Shown here: positions 36,231-43,946 of the stretch, in pieces
How positions within the stretch are numbered: the stretch's first letter is position 1
How the letters are laid out: each line of letters begins with the position of its first letter
DNA from: Lachnospiraceae bacterium
GTDB lineage: Bacteria; Bacillota; Clostridia; Lachnospirales; Lachnospiraceae
Direction: 5' to 3'
Length of the DNA stretch: 64,000 nt
Assembly: GCA_009911035.1 (NCBI GenBank)
Contig: QXWO01000006.1
Span: forward strand, 62,001-126,000
Translations under genes and position numbers: made by a program
The notes under the pieces: model-generated
What the model saw: the letters and a program-made list of their open reading frames with translations, nothing else
Databases searched by the model: none
Told to the model about the DNA's origin: nothing

Positions 36231-37583
36231 ATGAAAAACAGAGATTTAACATGCGGCAGACCGGACAAGGTTCTGTGGGATTTTTGTCTGCCTTTGTTTG
36301 GCAGCATTATATTCCAGCAGCTTTACAACATTGCGGACAGTCTGATTGCGGGCAAATTCGTAGGTGAAAATGCGCTGGCAGCAGTGGGAAACAGCTATGA
36401 GATTACATTGATTTTTATTGCTTTTGCCTTCGGGAGCAATATTGGATGTTCCGTGATTGTAAGCAGATATTTCGGAGCCAAAAAATATCAGCATGTGAGG
36501 ACAGCTGTGAGTACAACGTTAATCAGCGGGGGGATTCTCTGTCTGCTGCTGATGGCAGTGGGGGCCTGTGGGTGCGGCTGGCTGTTGGAACTGATTCATA
36601 CGCCTTCAGAAATTATGGCGGATTCCAGACTGTATCTGATGATTTACATAATGGGCCTGCCTTTTCTATTTTTTTACAATATTGCTACAGGTATTTTTTC
36701 AGCCATGGGAGATTCCAGAACGCCTTTTGTATTTCTTGCCTGTTCTTCCACAGCCAATATCGTGATGGATTATCTTTTTGTCCGGTTTCTGCGTATGGGA
36801 GTGGCAGGGGTGGCCTGGGCCACTTTTATCTGCCAGGGGATAAGCTGTCTGCTGGCGGTGGCAGTGGTATTCAGGCATTTGGCGGAGCTGAAAAGCAATG
36901 AGAAGGCGGAACTTTTCTCATGGCAGATTTTTGGACAGATATGCGTTGTTGCGGTGCCGAGTATTTTGCAGCAGAGTTTTGTTTCGGTGGGAAATATCGT
37001 TATCCAGAGCCTGATTAACGGATTTGGTCCTGCGGTGATTGCAGGGTATGCGGCGGCAATCAAGCTGAATAATCTGGTTATAACTTCCTTTACCACGCTG
37101 GGAAACGGCATTTCAAATTATACATCCCAGAATCTGGGCGCCGGGAAATATGACAGACTGCACAGCGGCTTTAAGGCGGGAATCAAAATGGTGTGGATTT
37201 TGTGTGTGCCCATTATAGCGGTTTATTTTACAGTGGGAAGATGGCTGGTTTTTCTGTTCATGGACAGTGCGGAAGGCGTGGCGATTGATACGGGCGTACA
37301 GATTCTGCGCATACTGGCACCTTTTTATCTGGTAGTGTCGGTAAAGCTGGTGGCAGACGGCGTACTCCGGGGGGCAAGCCTGATGATTCAGTTCATGACT
37401 GCCACTTTTACGGATTTGATTCTGCGTGTAATACTGGCAATGATTTTTTCCGGGATGATGGGAGTTGTAGGTATCTGGTGCGCATGGCCGGTAGGATGGG
37501 GCATAGGAACGGTAGTCTCTCTGATATTTTATAAATGCAGTGTCAAAAATAATTTTATTACAAAAACAGTTGATTCCATATAA
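36231..37583 (+). CDS. MATE family efflux transporter
   Basis: Multidrug and toxic-compound extrusion family antiporter of 450 residues with about twelve membrane helices in two MatE halves. Characteristic segments are LWDFCLPLFGSIIFQQLYNIAD at the start, NAGLA-like GENALAAVGNS, and IQSLINGFGPAVIAGYAAAIK opening the second half. It exports cationic drugs or metabolites in exchange for Na+ or H+. A GAGAGGAG-like ribosome binding site precedes ATG. The substrate is unknown, and a terminator follows. Confidence 0.92.
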   Translation: MKNRDLTCGRPDKVLWDFCLPLFGSIIFQQLYNIADSLIAGKFVGENALAAVGNSYEITLIFIAFAFGSNIGCSVIVSRYFGAKKYQHVRTAVSTTLISGGILCLLLMAVGACGCGWLLELIHTPSEIMADSRLYLMIYIMGLPFLFFYNIATGIFSAMGDSRTPFVFLACSSTANIVMDYLFVRFLRMGVAGVAWATFICQGISCLLAVAVVFRHLAELKSNEKAELFSWQIFGQICVVAVPSILQQSFVSVGNIVIQSLINGFGPAVIAGYAAAIKLNNLVITSFTTLGNGISNYTSQNLGAGKYDRLHSGFKAGIKMVWILCVPIIAVYFTVGRWLVFLFMDSAEGVAIDTGVQILRILAPFYLVVSVKLVADGVLRGASLMIQFMTATFTDLILRVILAMIFSGMMGVVGIWCAWPVGWGIGTVVSLIFYKCSVKNNFITKTVDSI

Positions 37584-37621
37584 ATAAACTAAAGAATCAA
37601 GTGGGGAAAAACGATATATAT

Positions 37622-37690
37622 AGCACAAAGGGAGCTACGGATGGCGCATTTTCAAAGGATTGAAACTTTTGAAAGTGCGCTGTGCTTTTT
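37622..37690 (+). terminator. Terminator after the MATE gene
   Basis: GCGCATTTTCAAA and TTTGAAAGTGCGC (37644-37680) pair with one G-T, and AGCACA/TGTGCT extends the structure outside. TTTTT follows at 37686-37690. The hairpin lies 60 bases after the MATE stop and 95 bases before the next gene. Confidence 0.65.
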
Positions 37691-37784
37691 GGGCATCTAT
37701 AGTATACGTCAACTAAATCTGCCGTTTACTATAACCCTCCGGGGGATGCGGAACCTGAAACAGGAGATTGAGGGAGGAGTTTAT

Positions 37785-38477
37785 ATGCCGGGGAATGAGA
37801 TTTTAGTGAATAATATGACAAAGCCTTACGCTGGAATGGTTCAGAGCCAGTTGGCAGGAAGCAGCGCCAAGGGGGTATTGGGATTTAAGGATTATGTCCA
37901 GGCAGCGGATGACAAAAGCGGTGTCAGCGCTTTGTCTGTCAAGGGTATGACACTGGATGAATACAAACAGTATATTTTCCAGAAAATATCCATGATTCCC
38001 ATGCATCCGTCCCAGGTCATGCGTTCGGTATGTGTGCATATTTCCGACGAGGGATTTAAGGCTATGCAGGCGGATCCGGAGTACGAAAAGTGGGTGCTGG
38101 ATACCCTGCGCCGTGACTTTGCTTTCAATGACCCCTGGGCCAGTGTGTGCGGAGGAAGCTTCGCAGTCCACAGGTTCGGGGCGACAAAGGAAGAGTACCG
38201 GGGGTATGGATGGTATACCGGATTTAAGGGCGGAAAAGGGAAGGCCATATATGAGGATGAGGCCGAAGAAAGTTTTTGGGATAAAAGGACAAAAAGATTT
38301 AAAAAATACATGAAAATGCAGCAGAAGGCGGATGAAAAGCGGAAAATTATGCAGAGGGTTTTCGAGGAAGCCGCCATAAGGCAGGGGGATATTGACGGAC
38401 TGCTTGACGCAAAGGGACTGGCACAGTCAATCAATTTTTCCAGCCTTTTGCTGTTACTTGGAAAGATAGAAGATTAA
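37785..38477 (+). CDS. Uncharacterised soluble protein (DUF6033-like)
   Basis: A 230-residue hydrophilic protein without signal or membrane segments. Its central part is most distinctive: HPSQVMRSVCVHISDEGF, then LRRDFAFNDPW and EEYRGYGWY; the C-terminal third is a charged helical stretch (KRFKKYMKMQQKADEKRKIMQRVF). I recall this pattern in Lachnospiraceae proteins named DUF6033; that is memory, not a search. ATG 37785 follows GGGAGGAG; a longer frame from 37641 would run through the terminator hairpin. Function unknown. Confidence 0.6.
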   Translation: MPGNEILVNNMTKPYAGMVQSQLAGSSAKGVLGFKDYVQAADDKSGVSALSVKGMTLDEYKQYIFQKISMIPMHPSQVMRSVCVHISDEGFKAMQADPEYEKWVLDTLRRDFAFNDPWASVCGGSFAVHRFGATKEEYRGYGWYTGFKGGKGKAIYEDEAEESFWDKRTKRFKKYMKMQQKADEKRKIMQRVFEEAAIRQGDIDGLLDAKGLAQSINFSSLLLLLGKIED

Positions 38478-38533
38478 AATAAGTTCAGGGATAGGGCGGC
38501 GCAGATAGCAGGCCCTCCCCGGGCTGATTTTAA

Positions 38534-38571
38534 TGCAATAAGCTGGCAGAATGGATATGACAGCGTTTGAT
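38534..38571 (+). repeat. 39-bp hairpin repeat, degenerate copy 4
   Basis: CAATAAGCTGGC at 38536-38547 and GACAGCGTTTGAT at 38559-38571 match the outer arms of the other copies. The central CTCGCGAAGCG has been replaced. It sits directly before the acetyltransferase gene. Confidence 0.5.
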
Positions 38572-38586
38572 ATGGTGAGGTGGATT

Positions 38587-39402
38587 ATGAACTTTATGGA
38601 CAATGGCCAGGTGCTTGCGGCTGCGATGGAGCAGTCGGCGGTGGATTTGGGCTGCAGGCCGGAGGACTTTGGGAAGAAGGAAAGTGTGATTGTGTATTCA
38701 GGGAAGGCCGATGGAGCCAGAAAGTATCTGGAACTTCCGTTTTTCTGTAATCTGGTGTCTTACGGGGGAAATATAGTGGCCTCTGTTGACCCGGGGATAG
38801 AGCAGGTGGTCAGGGATTACATTACCCGGTACACAACAGCCCATTGTTTTGAGACGCCCAATCTCCATGTGCTGAGTGACGCGTTTGCGCCTTTTGGGAT
38901 GAAAATATGTTTTATGGCGGAATATTTTCTGCCGGATATGAATGAATTATACAGTGGGAAGATGCAGGAACTCATTGGGAAGGTGGAGCAGAAAGGGTAT
39001 GAACTGCGCCTTTTGTCCGGGGAAGATTTTGCAGGACTTTACACCAGTAAATGGAGCAATGCCCTTTGTGAAAAGAGAAAGGAATTGGATGTCCTGGGCA
39101 TTGGGGCTTATGAGGGCGGGAAGCTGATAGGGCTGGCAGGGTGCTCGGCGGACTGTGACAGTATGTGGCAGATCGGTGTGGATGTGCTGGAGGAACACCG
39201 CAGGCAGGGGATTGCGGCGGCGCTTACAAACAGTCTTGCCAAAGCAATTCTGGAAAGGGAAAAGCTTCCTTTTTACTGCGCTGCGTGGTCGAATATCGGC
39301 TCTGTGCGTAATGCCGTCAAAGCGGGATTTAGACCTGCCTGGGTGGAAATGACAGCGAAAAGCGCGGAATTTGTGGATGAATTAATCAAAGGCGGACAGT
39401 GA
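38587..39402 (+). CDS. GNAT family N-acetyltransferase
   Basis: A 271-residue protein whose C-terminal half is a Gcn5-related acetyltransferase domain: IGVDVLEEHRRQGIAAALTNSLAKAIL carries the acetyl-CoA-binding Q/RxxGxA motif, and WSNIGSVRNAVKAGFRPAWVEM is the C-terminal motif. The N-terminal 130 residues resemble GNAT_acetyltran-type leaders. ATG 38587 with GAGG 6 bases upstream is preferred; the ATG at 38551 lies inside the hairpin repeat and lacks a ribosome binding site. The acceptor molecule is unknown. Confidence 0.8.
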   Translation: MNFMDNGQVLAAAMEQSAVDLGCRPEDFGKKESVIVYSGKADGARKYLELPFFCNLVSYGGNIVASVDPGIEQVVRDYITRYTTAHCFETPNLHVLSDAFAPFGMKICFMAEYFLPDMNELYSGKMQELIGKVEQKGYELRLLSGEDFAGLYTSKWSNALCEKRKELDVLGIGAYEGGKLIGLAGCSADCDSMWQIGVDVLEEHRRQGIAAALTNSLAKAILEREKLPFYCAAWSNIGSVRNAVKAGFRPAWVEMTAKSAEFVDELIKGGQ

Positions 39403-39523
39403 CTTTAATGACAAAAAACCATCTTTTCATTACATGTTTAATACACCTTTTGGAAAACTGACCGATATAAATATGTAAGGTTTTTTGGAACCTTTATCTA
39501 TGTATCTGGAGGGAGGATGCTGG

Positions 39524-40225
39524 ATGCTTCAGATAGCGATTTGCGATGATGAAAAGAGCATGGGCGAGTATCTGAAACAGTTGATTGAAAACCGGCTGGC
39601 GGATGATAAGGAATACAGGGTTACAGTATTTTCGTCAGGAGCGGAGCTGTTGAAAAACGGGAAAGATTTCGATATTTTTTTCCTGGATATTCATTTGAAA
39701 GACATGAGCGGTATTGATATGGCCAGAAGTTTGAGGCAGGAATCCGAGGCGGTAATCGTGTTTGTAACGGCGCTGAAGGAATATGTTTTTGACGCTTTTG
39801 ATGTACAGGCATTCCAATATCTGTTAAAACCCATAGATGAAGAAAAATTTTATCAGGTGCTTGAGGGGGCGCTCGAAGAATGCCGCCCAAAGGAAAAACC
39901 GGAGCCGCTGGTGGTCCGTGTGAAGGGGATCTACAGGAACATTCCCAAGGAAAGTATTTTTTATGTGGAAAATGAAGCCAGAAAGGTAGTCCTGCACCTG
40001 AAAGACGAACTGATTTCCTATTATGCCAAGATGGGAGAGCTGGAAGGGATTCTGGGTGGTGAGTTTTTCCGGTGCCACCGGGGATACCTTGTGAATTTAA
40101 ATGAAGTAAAAGGGTATGATACAGGAAGCATACAGCTTAAAAACGGAGAAGTCATTCTTATGGCAAAGCAGAAATACAGTGCTTTTGTATCCGTTTATAT
40201 GGAATTTCTCCGAAGAAAAAAATAA
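39524..40225 (+). CDS. LytTR-type response regulator (AgrA/LytR family)
   Basis: A 233-residue regulator. The receiver has AICDDE at 5-10 and phospho-Asp55 in FFLDIHL. A LytTR DNA-binding domain follows from about 133 (IPKESIFYVENEARKVVLHL, then FFRCHRGYLVNLNEVKGYD). ATG 39524 follows GGGAGG; a TTG-started extension to 39485 is unlikely. The cognate kinase follows 79 bases later. Such pairs commonly respond to peptides, but no AgrB or AgrD gene is nearby. A short inverted repeat AAGGTT/AACCTT lies at 39477-39494 upstream. Confidence 0.9.
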   Translation: MLQIAICDDEKSMGEYLKQLIENRLADDKEYRVTVFSSGAELLKNGKDFDIFFLDIHLKDMSGIDMARSLRQESEAVIVFVTALKEYVFDAFDVQAFQYLLKPIDEEKFYQVLEGALEECRPKEKPEPLVVRVKGIYRNIPKESIFYVENEARKVVLHLKDELISYYAKMGELEGILGGEFFRCHRGYLVNLNEVKGYDTGSIQLKNGEVILMAKQKYSAFVSVYMEFLRRKK

Positions 40226-40304
40226 GAAACGCCGTCATGTTTCGCAAACACACTCTAGGGCAGTAAAGAACGCCGCTTAAGAGTTCCCGATATTATATTT
40301 TGGA

Positions 40305-41825
40305 ATGCGGAATCAGAGGGCACAGAAAGAAAATGGGACAGCATTGATTGATGTTTTATACGTATTATTGGACTTGATCAGCCACGGCCTGAAAAGAGTA
40401 CTGATGGTTTACTTTATCCACGGTCTTTTAGAGGTGAAAGACAGATACAAAAATCGTGAGAGATGGGTGGAAACCGGACTTGTTTTTTCGTTGCTGGCAT
40501 TTTATATGGCAGTGAATTATGTGCCGTTTATGAAAGCACTTTTTTATGGAAGTGAAGAAGGATTGGTGCAGAGCCGTTCCAGTATTTTTCCGGTATTTAT
40601 TAACCTGCTGTTTGTGATGGGATACGGTCTGCATTTTTACGGAGGGAAAAAGAGTAACATTTGTTATTTATTATTTACAGCCTGCACATTGAATGAGCTG
40701 GTAATGTTTACCCTTCATTCCCTGTTTGTGGCAATTATCAGCGGAATTTCCGCCCTGATGACATATCTGGTCATTGAGGAAAATGTGTTTATACTGGAGA
40801 ATTTTTACCCCATATTCAGTGTGATCCAGTTTTTGTGGAATTTATCTTTCCATGTGGTGTTTTTGGTATTATTATATAAAGTGATCAGCAGCCTAAAAAG
40901 AAATTTTGCTGCTATAAACAGGGAATTCAGCCATGTGCAGACACTATTCCTTTTTGTACCCGGCATTATCGGGCTGTGTTTCAGCATTATGCTGCGCAGT
41001 ATTTTGTATACGTATAATGAAAGTCACATTGGTTTTCTGATGGACGAATACCCGGAAACCCGTTTTCTCATACCACTGATCTCCGGTCTATGTCTGATTT
41101 CTATTCTGTTTAGCGCGGTGATATTAAGAAAGCTTGTGGAGAGCAGCGAAAAGGAAGCTATGGTGGAAATCTACCGGAACCGGATTGGTGACATGGAAGA
41201 ATATATGAAGGACGTGGAGCGGCTTTATGATGGTATCCGGGGAATGCGCCATGATATGAAGAACTGCATTGCCGATTTGGAAATCCTGATGTGTAAAGAA
41301 AGGGAATCTGACGGGGATTACAGAGAAGAGATACGAGGTTATTTAGACGGGCTATGTGAGGCCATGGATGAACTGGATATGAAATGCAATACAGGGAATC
41401 CCGTCACCGATGTGGTAGTCAGCAGAAAAATACGGGCCATGAAGGAGAGAGGCATTTCCTTTGCGTGCGATTTCCTTTTTCCGGAAAGGCTGGGAATCAG
41501 CGCCTTTGATATCAGTATTCTGCTGAACAACGGCCTTGACAATGCGCTGGAAGCTTCGGAAAGAGAAAAAAATCCTTTTATCCGCCTGTCATCCTATTGT
41601 AAAGGAAACATGTTCTTTATAGAAATTAGAAATACATTTACCGGAAGCATTCAGACGAGTGATACCGGAAATGTGTTAAAGACCAGTAAAAATGACACAT
41701 CCATTCATGGATTTGGAATAAAAAATATGAAAAGTTGTGCTGAAAAGTATTACGGAACGCTTAGGTGCGAGAGTGGGGATGGGGAGTTCCTGCTTGCGGT
41801 AATGCTTCAGGGGAAGGAGAATTAA
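40305..41825 (+). CDS. GHKL sensor histidine kinase (AgrC-like)
   Basis: Membrane kinase of about 506 residues. Six to seven hydrophobic segments occupy the first 275 residues. A coiled region follows, then the H-box-like IRGMRHDMKNCIADLEIL with the phospho-His, and a GHKL ATPase domain (DISILLNNGLDNALEASE; HGFGIKNMKSCAEKYYG). The first ATG has a poor ribosome binding site, so the true start may be a little further in. It works with the LytTR regulator at 39524. The FliD-like gene starts 3 bases after its stop, which suggests a shared transcript. Confidence 0.88.
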   Translation: MRNQRAQKENGTALIDVLYVLLDLISHGLKRVLMVYFIHGLLEVKDRYKNRERWVETGLVFSLLAFYMAVNYVPFMKALFYGSEEGLVQSRSSIFPVFINLLFVMGYGLHFYGGKKSNICYLLFTACTLNELVMFTLHSLFVAIISGISALMTYLVIEENVFILENFYPIFSVIQFLWNLSFHVVFLVLLYKVISSLKRNFAAINREFSHVQTLFLFVPGIIGLCFSIMLRSILYTYNESHIGFLMDEYPETRFLIPLISGLCLISILFSAVILRKLVESSEKEAMVEIYRNRIGDMEEYMKDVERLYDGIRGMRHDMKNCIADLEILMCKERESDGDYREEIRGYLDGLCEAMDELDMKCNTGNPVTDVVVSRKIRAMKERGISFACDFLFPERLGISAFDISILLNNGLDNALEASEREKNPFIRLSSYCKGNMFFIEIRNTFTGSIQTSDTGNVLKTSKNDTSIHGFGIKNMKSCAEKYYGTLRCESGDGEFLLAVMLQGKEN

Positions 41826-41827
41826 TC

Positions 41828-42571
41828 ATGAGTACCAGCAGAATCAATTCACTTATTACACAGAACAGGCTGTTAAGCCAGGCAAGATCCCGGGCAAGGA
41901 GCCAGAGCTCCCATATAGGCAAAATATTAAACAGTGCCGCCAACAGTAAAGACGGCCTGCTGGATGCCATCAAAAAGGATGCTGCCGCCAACAAAAATTC
42001 AGGGTTAAGCGATGCTGATATTGCGTCTAAAAAGAACTACACGGCCATGAAGGAAGCGGCGGAGAGTCTGAAGGAGCACACCAAAAAGCTTTTATTGTGG
42101 CCGGATAAGGAATGGGATTCCATGACCGAGGAGGAGATTGCCAAGTATAAGGAAGATGCCATAAAGGAAGTGACTAATCTGGTCACGGACTATAATACCA
42201 TAATAAAGAGCCTGTCCTCAGAGAGCAGCCGGACCAATGATATTTATTTAAAGCAGCTTAAAGGTTATTTTAAAAACGCGCAGTCCGACCTTGAGAGCCT
42301 TGGTATTACCCAGAAGGAGGACGGCACGCTGTCGGTAGATGAGGAAAAACTTAAAAAAGCGGATGCACAGAAAATCAAGAAGGTGCTTGGATCGTCCAAT
42401 TCTTTTGTGGATGATATTGGTAAGAGGACTGATAACATCATCGCCAATGCGGAAACCAGTCTGGCAATAATCAATAAGAAGCTGTATACTGGAAATTACA
42501 GCTACAATAAAGAGGGGAATGATATCTTTGATATCTTAGCCAGCGGCAGTAAATATAATGTAAAGAGATAA
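41828..42571 (+). CDS. FliD-like helical protein of unknown role
   Basis: A 247-residue, highly charged, mostly helical protein without a signal peptide. The segment SDLESLGITQKEDGTLSVDEEKL closely follows the pattern of the C-terminal region of the flagellar cap protein FliD (LGI, dG.L.vD..kL). The N-terminus MSTSRINSLITQNRLLSQARS and the Ser/Asn-rich helices fit an exported, flagellar-axial-like protein, yet no flagellar gene is in the window. AAGGAG precedes ATG. It follows the AgrC-like kinase by 3 bases and ends before a strong terminator. Confidence 0.6.
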   Translation: MSTSRINSLITQNRLLSQARSRARSQSSHIGKILNSAANSKDGLLDAIKKDAAANKNSGLSDADIASKKNYTAMKEAAESLKEHTKKLLLWPDKEWDSMTEEEIAKYKEDAIKEVTNLVTDYNTIIKSLSSESSRTNDIYLKQLKGYFKNAQSDLESLGITQKEDGTLSVDEEKLKKADAQKIKKVLGSSNSFVDDIGKRTDNIIANAETSLAIINKKLYTGNYSYNKEGNDIFDILASGSKYNVKR

Positions 42572-42583
42572 AATCCATATGAT

Positions 42584-42622
42584 AAAATGCTTCAAAGATA
42601 TTTTTCTTTGAAGCATTTTTTT
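42584..42622. terminator. Strong intrinsic terminator after the FliD-like gene
   Basis: AAAATGCTTCAAAGA and TCTTTGAAGCATTTT form a 15-bp perfect stem with a 6-base loop, followed by TTTTTTT. The flanks suit termination of plus-strand transcripts. Confidence 0.85.
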
Positions 42623-42750
42623 GTAAATTTTTGTTCTGAAAATGTGATAGAATCTTCGGTCTGTCCAGTTATGGATGATTTTTTCTTATCATGATGCTTA
42701 TGTATATTTTACACAAAAATAATCATACTGTTTTTATAAATTTTAATTTA

Positions 42751-42820
42751 GAGCGTGTCTGAAAAAGCTTTCCCCAAGATGCATGCCACAATTTGTGGGA
42801 AAGATTTTTCAAACACGCTC
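42751..42820. repeat. 70-bp long imperfect palindrome before the oxidoreductase genes
   Basis: The arms start GAGCGTGT and end ACACGCTC, continue with TGAAAAA/TTTTTCA and CTTTCCC/GGGAAAG, and have a short loop around ATGCATGCCACAA. Arms of about 26 bases are unusually long. The structure ends 22 bases before the next ATG with no T-run, so it could be a small mobile or REP-like palindrome or a regulatory hairpin near the ribosome binding site. Confidence 0.6.
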
Positions 42821-42842
42821 TGGGAAAGGAAAATAAAATAGT

Positions 42843-43946
42843 ATGGGAAAAGCAAAGCTGCCTGTAAACGGCAGCAGTGAATATTATGAAATCAGGCTGG
42901 AGAGCATCGGCGGTCTTGGCGCCAATCTCTGCGGTAAAATGCTTGGGGAGCTGGGGGTAAAGTATCTTGGCTTAAACAGCAGCAGTTTTTCCAGCTACGG
43001 CTCGGAGAAGACCGGAACGCCTGTCAAAGGATTTATAAGGTACTGTGATAAGGACAGGGAAATCCGGGTACATTCTCCTGTGATATCCCCCAACCTGCTG
43101 GTGGTCTTTCACCAGGCGCTTTTAAAGGATGAAAGCGTGCTGGCAGGGTGCGGAGAAAATACGGAGATCATTGTCGGACTGGACGGCGGGGTTAACGAGA
43201 TTTCAGGACAAATCCCCGGCGGAATAAAGGCCTGTTATGTGATAAATGCCCAGCAGATCGCTATGGAAACCCATTCAAGAATCAATGTGGTGATGCTGGG
43301 GGCCATGGCAAAGGTCATGGGATTTATGGAACTGGAGGATGTGAATCAAATCTGCGGGGATACTCTGGGGAAAAAGTACCCGGATGCCCTGCAGGGGAAT
43401 CTGGAGGGCATCCGGCGGGGATATGAGGAGATAAAGGAACTTACAGGAAGTGTGTCAGAGTTTGCAAAGGGCACGGCAGAAAAAGCTCCCGGCAGGGAAA
43501 CGGCTTCGGGGTGGGGGTATGCCACAGCCCCTGAAGGCGGCATTAATCCAAGGTTTGGGAGTTCGGTTGTATCAGATCTGTCACCTTCAAGGCAGGGATA
43601 CATCCCCCTTTTTATCAAGGAGAGATGCATCAACTGTGGACTTTGCGATTCCACCTGCCCTGACATGGTTTTCCAGTTTGTGCCGGGAAAATATAAGGAT
43701 AAGGAGATGATGGTCAACAAAGGGCTTGACTATTATCACTGCAAGGGGTGTTTAAGGTGTGTGGAGGTCTGCCCGGTAAACGCGCTGGTGCGGGGACTGG
43801 AAGCGGAGCATCCCCACAAAGAATACTTCCTGCCTAACAAAGATCTGGTCAGGACACCGGATTACTATCTTAAAACGGGTGCTGACGGTTATGTCACTTC
43901 AGAATCGTATCTGACAGAAAAGAGAATGGGAGGAGGGGAAGTATAA
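42843..43946 (+). CDS. 2-oxoacid:ferredoxin oxidoreductase, fused gamma-delta subunit
   Basis: A 367-residue fusion. Residues about 15-200 are the gamma domain (LESIGGLGANLCGKMLGEL, SSSFSSYGSEKTGTPV). Residues about 255-325 are a delta ferredoxin domain with two [4Fe-4S] sites, CINCGLCDSTCPD and CKGCLRCVEVCPVNAL. With the fused alpha-beta partner encoded next (1-base overlap, TAATG), it forms a CoA-dependent 2-oxoacid oxidoreductase that passes electrons to ferredoxin. Pyruvate, 2-oxoglutarate or branched-chain oxoacids are possible substrates. AAAGGA precedes the ATG. Confidence 0.88.
   Translation: MGKAKLPVNGSSEYYEIRLESIGGLGANLCGKMLGELGVKYLGLNSSSFSSYGSEKTGTPVKGFIRYCDKDREIRVHSPVISPNLLVVFHQALLKDESVLAGCGENTEIIVGLDGGVNEISGQIPGGIKACYVINAQQIAMETHSRINVVMLGAMAKVMGFMELEDVNQICGDTLGKKYPDALQGNLEGIRRGYEEIKELTGSVSEFAKGTAEKAPGRETASGWGYATAPEGGINPRFGSSVVSDLSPSRQGYIPLFIKERCINCGLCDSTCPDMVFQFVPGKYKDKEMMVNKGLDYYHCKGCLRCVEVCPVNALVRGLEAEHPHKEYFLPNKDLVRTPDYYLKTGADGYVTSESYLTEKRMGGGEV

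Noticed and set aside
37641-37784. N-terminal extension of the DUF6033-like protein
   Set aside because: The extension is encoded by the terminator hairpin of the MATE gene; ATG 37785 has a strong ribosome binding site.
41828-42571. Flagellar filament cap protein FliD itself
   Set aside because: It is only 247 residues, lacks the coiled N-terminal and D2/D3 pattern of full FliD, and has no flagellar neighbours; only one motif is shared.
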